Shown: positions 58,101 through 64,000 of the stretch, piece by piece
Position numbering within the stretch: position 1 is the stretch's first letter
How the letters are laid out: every line of letters starts with the position of its first letter
Origin: Rhipicephalus microplus
Taxonomy: Eukaryota > Arthropoda > Arachnida > Ixodida > Ixodidae
Assembly (NCBI RefSeq): GCF_043290135.1
Contig: NC_134707.1
Location: 77,084,987-77,148,986 of the forward strand
Direction: 5' to 3'
Length of the DNA: 64,000 nucleotides
Made by a program: the position numbers and the translations under genes
The notes under the pieces: generated by a model
Database searches by the model: none
The model's input: the letters and a program-made list of their open reading frames with translations, nothing else
What the model was told of the DNA's origin: nothing

Positions 58101-58640
58101 CCCGTTAGTTCCTCCGGCACACCGCACCCGCTGTAGTCTTGTGTCTTGGAGCACGCTGACGGCATAATTCCTATCTGGCCACCTTCGGGACTTCATATTG
58201 CAGCGGTGGTGGGGCGTTCTTCCTAGCCTTGGCCCTCCTCGAAAGGTTGAGAATGCTCCAGTCATCAACATGTCCAAACTGCTCCGTACGGGAATGAATT
58301 CAGCTTGTTTTAAGACAACGCGTCATTGCTTGTGTTTTCTGGAGGGCTTTGCATGCAGGATTTCGTTGGCCTCGGAGTAAACCGCTTTGTGTCTTCTTGA
58401 TGTTGTTCTCGGGGCCGCTTCGCCTGCCTTCTCATTGTTGCTGGTGCCTACTGTCTTTGGCGTAACCACTGTGAGGCTGTTGCAGCAGGTCGTCGCCGCT
58501 GTGCTCTCTTCCCGATTTCGCAGCGACTGTACGAAGAAATACTATCTGCTTTGTCGGAGGAACTCTTCTTTCTGGGTGAGGAAGAATGCCTTCGACACTG
58601 GTCCTGCCCTTTTTTGTTCGTCTGCGAGAGACGTGTAAGG
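55194..58640 (+). pseudogene. Tx1-like ORF2, copy 2
   Basis: Frames 55194-55578 (endonuclease: NIISFNVKGFRSPVKEAE, CDVLCLQETIF), 55579-55851, 55879-56619 (ISDHRRILFELK), 56950-57237 and 57125-57985 (RT, with FADDINLYLSYE at 57320-57355), 57799-58167. Breaks include the shared TAG at about 56617, TGA after TLS near 56930, TAA in the RT start near 56810, and the 48-bp insertion. Confidence 0.8.
57104..57151 (+). mobile_element. 48-bp insertion with 10-bp duplication (short SINE-like fragment)
   Basis: Absent from copy 1 at the same place. GGTTGGGAGA flanks it at 57094-57103 and 57152-57161. Body: GA-rich start, then ATAAAGATGCAAGGAAAGGC and AGGGAGGTTATGT. Family not known to me with certainty. 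Confidence 0.65.
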
Positions 58641-58965
58641 CTTGTTTTCAGGCCTGCCTGGTATTGTTAGGTTAATCTTTGTTTAGTACTCACAAAAATA
58701 CCTTGTATATACTATGTAAATATTTGACATTTAGATCTTTATATTTTCAATTGTGTGTCCTTTGTTTACCGTCTATCGTGCATATGTAGGCATATTTTTT
58801 TCTAACAATTCTTGTGCATCTGTGTATGTCGTGTTCCGTGAACATATGTAAACATATCTTTTTGTAACAACTTTTGGTGTTTGTGTGGATGTTGTGTTCT
58901 GTCGCGATGTGCGGTTGGATTGTAATTGATGTTCCCTGTCCGTGAGAATAAATTTCTCTAAACAA

Positions 58966-59091
58966 TTGCTGAACGGTGGTCTTTTATCATGCCCCTAGTA
59001 AGTTGGCCGCCATAGCTACCATCTTTCCAGAGGCACGGCTTCACTTCTAGGTGATGATTTCCACTCCAGCACACGCATCTACCGAAAGTAG
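58966..59091. other. Spacer before Gypsy-3
   Basis: No recognised feature. Confidence 0.5.
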
Positions 59092-59317
59092 TGTTGCCAG
59101 CCTCCACAGCGCTGTACCTGATGTATGAAATAGAGAATAGTCACGGTGAAACGGCGTTAATTGGCACAAGTAGTAGTTGCACAGCAGGTATATTGATGCA
59201 GAAAGCGGGCGGCAGCAACGGACTCAAGAATCACAGCCCTCGGGGCAAACGCTCGCGCTTGGCTCCTCTCGCTAAAAGTGTGACCCACTGCGGCACATAA
59301 TCTTCTTTCTCTCTACA
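59092..59317 (-). repeat. Gypsy-3 3' LTR (226 bp)
   Basis: Plus-strand ends TGTTGCCAG and CTCTCTACA. The partner LTR is outside the window, so the outer border is inferred from TG...CA and the purine tract. Confidence 0.6.
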
Positions 59318-59344
59318 ATACCCCGGCGACGAAGACGAGCCATC

Positions 59345-60385
59345 CTGGCAAGTCAAGGTGACGAAAGTAGGAGTGGGTCGTGATAGGGCTTGAGACGACT
59401 CACGTGGACAGTCTCACGACAAAGGCGTCGCCTGTTTGTAGATGGCGTGACCGGCTCGATCACGTATGTTACATGAGGTCAACGTTCGACCACGCGATAA
59501 GGACCGTGAAACTTGGAGCCAAACTTGGAGGACAGACCTGGGGATTGGAAGGGCAGCCGGAGCCAGACGAGCGAGCCCACGGCAAAAGTCTCGACTTGCT
59601 GGTCGTGGTCGTGGCGGTCTTTTTCGAGTGCTTGCTTGTCCAAGGTGAATAATCGGGCCAACTGACGACACTCTTCGGCATGGTGCAAAATTTCAGAGAG
59701 AGGGTTGAACTCTGAGACGTCGGGACGATACGGCAAAATGATGTCAAGGGTGGAGCATGGCTCACACCCATATAAATGAAGGGCGAGAAGCCTGCGGTTG
59801 ACTGCGTCGCGGTGTTGTACGCATGTCACAAATGGAAGAATAACAACCCAGTTTGATTGGTCGGAATTGACATACATTGCGAGCATGTCTCCTGGCGTTC
59901 GGTTGAAGCGCTCAGTTAGACCGTTGGTCTGCGCGTGGTAGGCTGTAGAGGTGCGGTGCAGCGTGCGGCATGCCCGAAGGAGTTGTTGTACAACTGCGAA
60001 TAAAAAGACACGCCCTCGACCACTCAGCAGTTCACGTGGTGCCCCGTGACGCAGTACGAAGCGTCGCAAGACGAAATTGGCTACGTCACGTGCACCAGCC
60101 ATAGGTAGTGGAGCTGTTTCAGCATACCTCGTCAGATGGTCGAGGTTGCTGGCATACCTCGAACAATAATCCATCGATTTCCAGTGGCAATGTATGGAAG
60201 GGGACCATATAAATCAATTCCAGCGCGGTCGAAAGGGTGCGCCGGACACGGTAGAGGCTGTAATAATCCGGGTGAAAGGGCCGCTGTCTTTCGTCGCTGG
60301 CATAATGAACCGGACCGAATGTATTTTTGCACAAAGGTGTATATACCACGCCAGTAGTAACGCTGGCGGATCCAGTGATACGTTT
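59345..60385 (-). pseudogene. Gypsy-3 integrase
   Basis: Frame 59479-60174 holds the core: [13 protein letters not shown] (after the first Asp), RRFVLRHGAPRELLSGRGRV, where the second catalytic Asp is Gly (SGRG for SDRG), and NGLTERFNRTPGDML with the Glu. It continues to the GPY module KFHGPYRVVER. A one-base deletion near 59478 breaks the frame just before VTYVIEPVTPS and the final HVSRLKPYHDP (to about 59345). The zinc-finger part around 60180-60390 is split over two frames. Confidence 0.82.
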
Positions 60386-60937
60386 TTAACACACCAGCGT
60401 GAGCATGTTGTGGGTCGGCTTGAAAATACACACAGATATCAGATCGCATGTGGCGTGGTATAACCAAGAGCCATCCGCATGGTAGTTTCTGTGGTATAGT
60501 GGCGCATCCTGTATTTCGAAATGTGTGGCTTGGCGGCGAAGAGCGCGTGGGTACGCAGACGATGAGGAGTCGGAAAGATTGTTGAGGAGAGATTTTATCC
60601 ATGGGTCTTTCCGCTGTTCAGACGACATGCTTGAGACGGAAATGGGAGCGATTGAAAAGTCCGAATGCAGGTCTGCGCTGAATCTCACTGGTGATCGTGA
60701 GAGGGCGTCCGCATTAGAGTGTTTTTGTCCGGAGCGGTAGATGACACGAATGTCGAATTCTTGTAGGCGAAGAGCCCAACGTCCAAGGCGACCTGAAGGA
60801 TCTTTTAGTGACGCCAACCAACAAAGTGCGTGGTGGTCTGTCACAACGTCGAAACTCTGTCCGTACAAGTTAGGACGAAACTTGGTCAATGCCCAAACGA
60901 TTGCGAGGCATTCTTTTTCAGTTACGGAGTAGTTCAT
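60386..60937 (-). CDS. Gypsy-3 RNase H and tether
   Basis: [20 protein letters not shown] with the second acid, [22 protein letters not shown] with the third, and [16 protein letters not shown] with the fourth. The first acid (VHTDASG) lies in the neighbouring frame at about 61030. A tether follows with [15 protein letters not shown]. The ORF starts at an internal Met because of a frame change at 60937. Confidence 0.8.
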   Translation of the reverse strand: MNYSVTEKECLAIVWALTKFRPNLYGQSFDVVTDHHALCWLASLKDPSGRLGRWALRLQEFDIRVIYRSGQKHSNADALSRSPVRFSADLHSDFSIAPISVSSMSSEQRKDPWIKSLLNNLSDSSSSAYPRALRRQATHFEIQDAPLYHRNYHADGSWLYHATCDLISVCIFKPTHNMLTLVC

Positions 60938-61485
60938 TTCCGCTTTCGTGAGGGCGCGTTTGCATATGCGACGACGTACTCTGGAATACCGGGCTTTCGT
61001 CTCGCGGGTACGGCTCCCAGACCAACGCCACTGGCATCTGTGTGCACTTCAGTGGGGGTACTTAGGTCATAATGGCGTAGAATCGGTGGGGACGTAAGCA
61101 GGTGGCGCAGTGTAAGGAAAGCTTCGTCGCATGCCGGGATAGAGTTAGAAAGATTAGCTGGACCGTTCAGTAGTTGTGTAAGTGGGGCTATTATTGTTGC
61201 AAATTTGTGGACTAAACAGCGAAAATACGAGCACAAGCCGATGAAGCTCCTAAGTCCTTTGAGTGAAGTCGGCTGCGGAAAGTTGGCTACCGCTCGAAGT
61301 TTGTCCGGGTCGGGGCAAATTCCATCCTTTGACACAACGTGACCAAGTTGGCGAGTCCCGAAGCGGCACTTCTTTAGGTTAAGCTGCGGGTTTGCCTTAG
61401 TAAGGCACTGAAGAATTGTGCGCAGACGGTCCACGTGGTTAGAGAAAACAGGAGAAAATACGATAACATCATCAAGGTAGCATAA
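60934..61485 (-). pseudogene. Gypsy-3 RT C-terminal half and connection
   Basis: The catalytic YLDD is intact (about 61465-61476). Frame 60934-61434 then gives [40 protein letters not shown] and the RNase H start [17 protein letters not shown]. Confidence 0.85.
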
Positions 61486-61494
61486 GCATATCTG

Positions 61495-61932
61495 TCATTT
61501 AAGGCCGCGCAAAACGCTGTCCATCATTCGTTCAAACGTTGCAGGGGCATTGCACAGACCGAATGGCATAACCGTGAATTCGTGTAGGCCATCCGGCGTA
61601 ACGAACGCTGTTTTGGGACGGTCACACTCTGCCATCGGAACCTGCCAATAACCTGAACGTAAGTGCAGCGACGAAAAGAATTCGGCACCTTGTAGACAAT
61701 CGATAGCGTCGTCGATGCGGAAAAGAGGGTACACATCTTTCCGCGTAATTTTGTTCAGTCGCCGGTAGTCGACACAAAATCTAATCGAACCGTCTTTTTT
61801 TTTCACTAGCACAACAGGTGAAGACCAGGGGCTAGAAGATGGCTTGATGACATCGTGCTGAAGCATATCGTCCACGTGCTCTGCAATTACACTTCTTTTC
61901 TTGGGTGATACGCGGTAGGGGCGTTGCCGCAA
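61495..61932 (-). pseudogene. Gypsy-3 RT N-terminal half
   Basis: [95 protein letters not shown]. Ends at TGA where the relatives have TGG (Trp), a few codons before YLDD. Confidence 0.87.
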
Positions 61933-61992
61933 AGGAGGGTACGTTCCAGTGTAGATTGTGTGAGCGACAGTGTTAGTTTGACTCAGTGCCTT

Positions 61993-63045
61993 TTAAGGAA
62001 GGTCAAATGAATCACGGAATTTATGCAGAAGGGTTATTAGCTGGTTCTGTTGATCCAGAGGAAGCTTGCTGTCGATGGAACGATCGAAGATATCCGAGGA
62101 GTAGTCATCCCGCGAAAAAGGAGAAGTAACAGCGTTCAGTTGAAGTTGCTGGCGAGTGTCGTGGGACTCAATAGGCACAATAACGTTGTCATCAACAGGA
62201 AGAACATAGCCCAGTGTTTCGTGAGCTCTTAAGGTGAGAGGGCGTGACCTAGGATTGCAAACGACCATTCCGGAAGTATCTTGGTGAGGTGGCGGAATGG
62301 CGCATGGCAGAGACGTACCGAGGCGCAGACTGAAAACGTCAGATTGGGAGAACACAACGCAGCGTTCAGTTGAAGTTGCTGGCCAGTGTCGTGGGACTCA
62401 ATAGACACAATAACGTTGTCATCAACAGGAAGAACATAGCCCAGTGTTTCGTGAGCTCTTAAGGTGAGAGGGCATGACCTAGGATTGCAAACGACAATTC
62501 CGGAAGTATCTTGGTGAGGTGAAGGAACGGCGCATGGCAGAGACGTACCGTGGCGCAGACTGAAAACGTCAGATGGGGAGAACACAACGGTATAGCCGGA
62601 CGATTCAGTGCGATTGACGGGGACAACGATGGCACTAAGAGGGGGAACATCGATGTCGGAAGCAACAAGAAGATTGCCAAGGTGAGTGAGCTCATTGTCG
62701 GTAAATGGCGCATCAGAAAACACAGAAAATTCCACCTGCACTCGAGCGCAGTCAATTAAGGCATAGTGGCGTGACAAAAAATGCCATCCAAGTATCACGT
62801 CGTGGGAACAAGTAGCCAACACGAGAAACTCGATGTGGTACAGGACGTCCTGAATGATTACTCTCGCTGTACATGCTCCAACTGGTCGAATAGGTTGTGT
62901 GCTCGTGGTATTCAGCCATACGTCGGAAGGCGTCGTCGTTACTTTTCGTTTCGAATGGCAGAGTTTTTGACTCATCACAGATACGGCAGCACCCGTGTCA
63001 ACAAGCGCAAGAGTTCGTAGACCTTCAACAAACAGTTCCAGAACG
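61993..63045 (-). pseudogene. Gypsy-3 protease and protease-RT linker, with duplication
   Basis: Protease active site ALVDTGAAVSVM at about 62985-63015, intact DTGA. ATCSHDVILGWHFLSRHYALI at about 62770-62830 is the ILGxDFL-type hallmark with Asp changed to His. Linker repeats SPSDVFSLRHGTSLPCAVP and SQSDVFSLRLGTSLPCAIP come from the 230-bp duplication, which changes frame, so frame 62229-62978 dies and frame 61993-62355 takes over. Confidence 0.8.
62131..62590 (-). repeat. 230-bp tandem duplication in Gypsy-3 pol
   Basis: Units 62131-62360 and 62361-62590 start at AGCGTTCAGTTGAAGTTGCT and differ at about ten positions. 230 is not a multiple of three. Confidence 0.9.
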
Positions 63046-63115
63046 TTTGTGGGGGACGGGCGAGGACTTCTACAATGCGACGATTTCGCAGCTCGTGCCT
63101 CCGGAGCTGCGGCAG

Positions 63116-64000
63116 TCAGTTTTCCGCCTCGATGGGATTCGGTCGGCGACGCAGCGGGGACGGAGAACGGTAGCGGCGTGGTGAGGATGAGCGACGGGGA
63201 CCGAATGGTCGGTAGTCAGCAGCAGGGTGGTGGTCTACTACGGATGGGGACGGGTCGCGTTGCACTGATTGTCGGTCGTATTGACGGGGCATTTCTCGTT
63301 GCGCGTTGTACAAGGCCGGGAAAGAGTCGTCAGAGTACCTCGGAGCTGCAGCCGCGCCCGTTGCGAAGCGCCGGCGACAGAAGCGCGCCACGTGACCTGG
63401 ATATCCGCATGCATAACAGATTGGACGATTGTCAACTGTGTGCCAAGGGTTTCCGTTATAGCGCTGTTGTGTTGCTGGAACTGGCGTCGTTGGTACTCGT
63501 AGAGGCTGGGGAGTCGGCCGAAGTGGAGGTCGTGATGGAGTAGCAGCAACAGCAGCGTAAGTCAATGGCGCGGCGACAGGTGTTGTCTGAGAGACGGGCG
63601 GCAGTGCCTCAGAGACCTGCGCCTGTATTACCTGTCTGATGGCGGGCGCGAGACGCTCAGAAGAGGGTTCCGTTGCCGGTTGATACGACAGACACGGAAG
63701 TTGTCGGGCCACCTCCTCGCGCACATGTCGTTTTATTTCCGACATGATTGTGTTGTGGTCTCCACCTAGGGTCAATGCCGCGAGAGTTTCGTCGGTAGCC
63801 ACTGGCCGCCGTGTCATGACCCGTTGTTTGCGCAATTCCTCGAAGCTCTGGCAAAGAGTGGCGAGTTCGAACACGGTACGGGGGCCCTTGGCCAGCAGCA
63901 TCTGGAAGGCGTCGTCGTCTATCCCCTTCGAGATGTGTTTGATCTTGTCTGCCTCGATCATTCAAGGGTCAAGGCGCTTGCACAAGTCGAGCACATCCTC
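63116..64000 (-). pseudogene. Gypsy-3 gag (5' end outside window)
   Basis: Frame 63116-63961: IEADKIKHISKGIDDDAFQM at the start, FELATLCQSFEELRKQR, a Pro/Thr/Ala-rich linker, intact zinc knuckle CYACGYPGHVARFC (about residues 182-195), Arg/Ser-rich tail RRSSSPRRYRSPSPLRRR. An in-frame TGA directly before the first Met (63962-63964) interrupts the longer Gag, since the same frame continues upstream to the window end (EDVLDLCKRLDP). Gag ends GAA-AAC-TGA and protease lies in the -1 frame. Confidence 0.85.

Larger units (their letters stand above)
53741..58965 (+). mobile_element. L1/Tx1-like LINE, copy 2
   Basis: 5.2 kb, same orientation and same two ends as copy 1 (AATAAA at 58947). Collinear throughout, apart from a 48-bp insertion at 57104-57151 and small indels. 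Pseudogenised. Confidence 0.8.
59092..64000 (-). mobile_element. Gypsy-3: Ty3/gypsy element, 3' LTR to gag (cut by window end)
   Basis: On minus: partial gag, protease, RT, RNase H, integrase, purine tract GCCGGGGTAT and 3' LTR (59092-59317). Classic Ty3 order. Related to Gypsy-1 and -2 but with a different LTR. Several point disruptions and one 230-bp tandem duplication. Confidence 0.9.

Overview
The window is repeat-dense arthropod DNA, most likely from a hard tick. That assignment is an inference from the character of the retroelements: minus-strand gypsy elements, RTE-, I- and L1/Tx1-type LINEs, a BEL/Pao element, tRNA-like repeats and long (AT)n, (GT)n and (ATCC)n tracts. I could not run a database search. 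I see no convincing single-copy host gene. Every long open frame belongs to a transposable element or to a shadow frame of one.

Layout. 1-2614: Gypsy-1 (minus), whose pol is open to the window edge and whose 5' LTR sits in an RTE LINE. 2615-5140: that RTE copy (minus), split by a second RTE copy (plus) flanked by a 13-bp target duplication. 5141-11773: mostly featureless, with one duplicated 178-bp block. 11774-16970: decayed but complete Gypsy-2 (minus) with two ~165-bp LTRs. 17092-21114: two related LTR elements that carry only a gag-like ORF; the second has identical 107-bp LTRs and a 574-codon ORF. 21151-23328: array of 463-bp units, each with a 72-nt tRNA-like cloverleaf, the first unit inverted. 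23385-26130: nothing recognised.

26137-43682 is a nest of elements. A gag-bearing BEL/Pao element (minus) is the outermost layer. It was hit by a Gmr1-like gypsy element (26616-38491, plus, integrase before reverse transcriptase). That was hit by a nearly full-length I-type LINE (30501-37478), which was hit by an LTR element now reduced to a 1417-bp solo LTR (33659-35075). An RTE LINE (40186-42055) and a LINE fragment (about 42927-43610) also entered the BEL element. Target duplications of 5, 14, 5 and 10 bp mark four of these events, and removing an insertion restores the host element's reading frame in the cases I checked.

44941-46409: LINE 3' part ending in an (ATCC)n tract of about 418 bp. 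48272-58965: two head-to-tail L1/Tx1-like LINEs, both pseudogenised. 59092-64000: Gypsy-3 (minus), cut by the window end, with a 230-bp tandem duplication.

The most interesting items are the Gmr1-like insertion with inverted U3 sequence at both ends and a perfect 5-bp duplication, the gag-only LTR elements, and the tRNA-like array.
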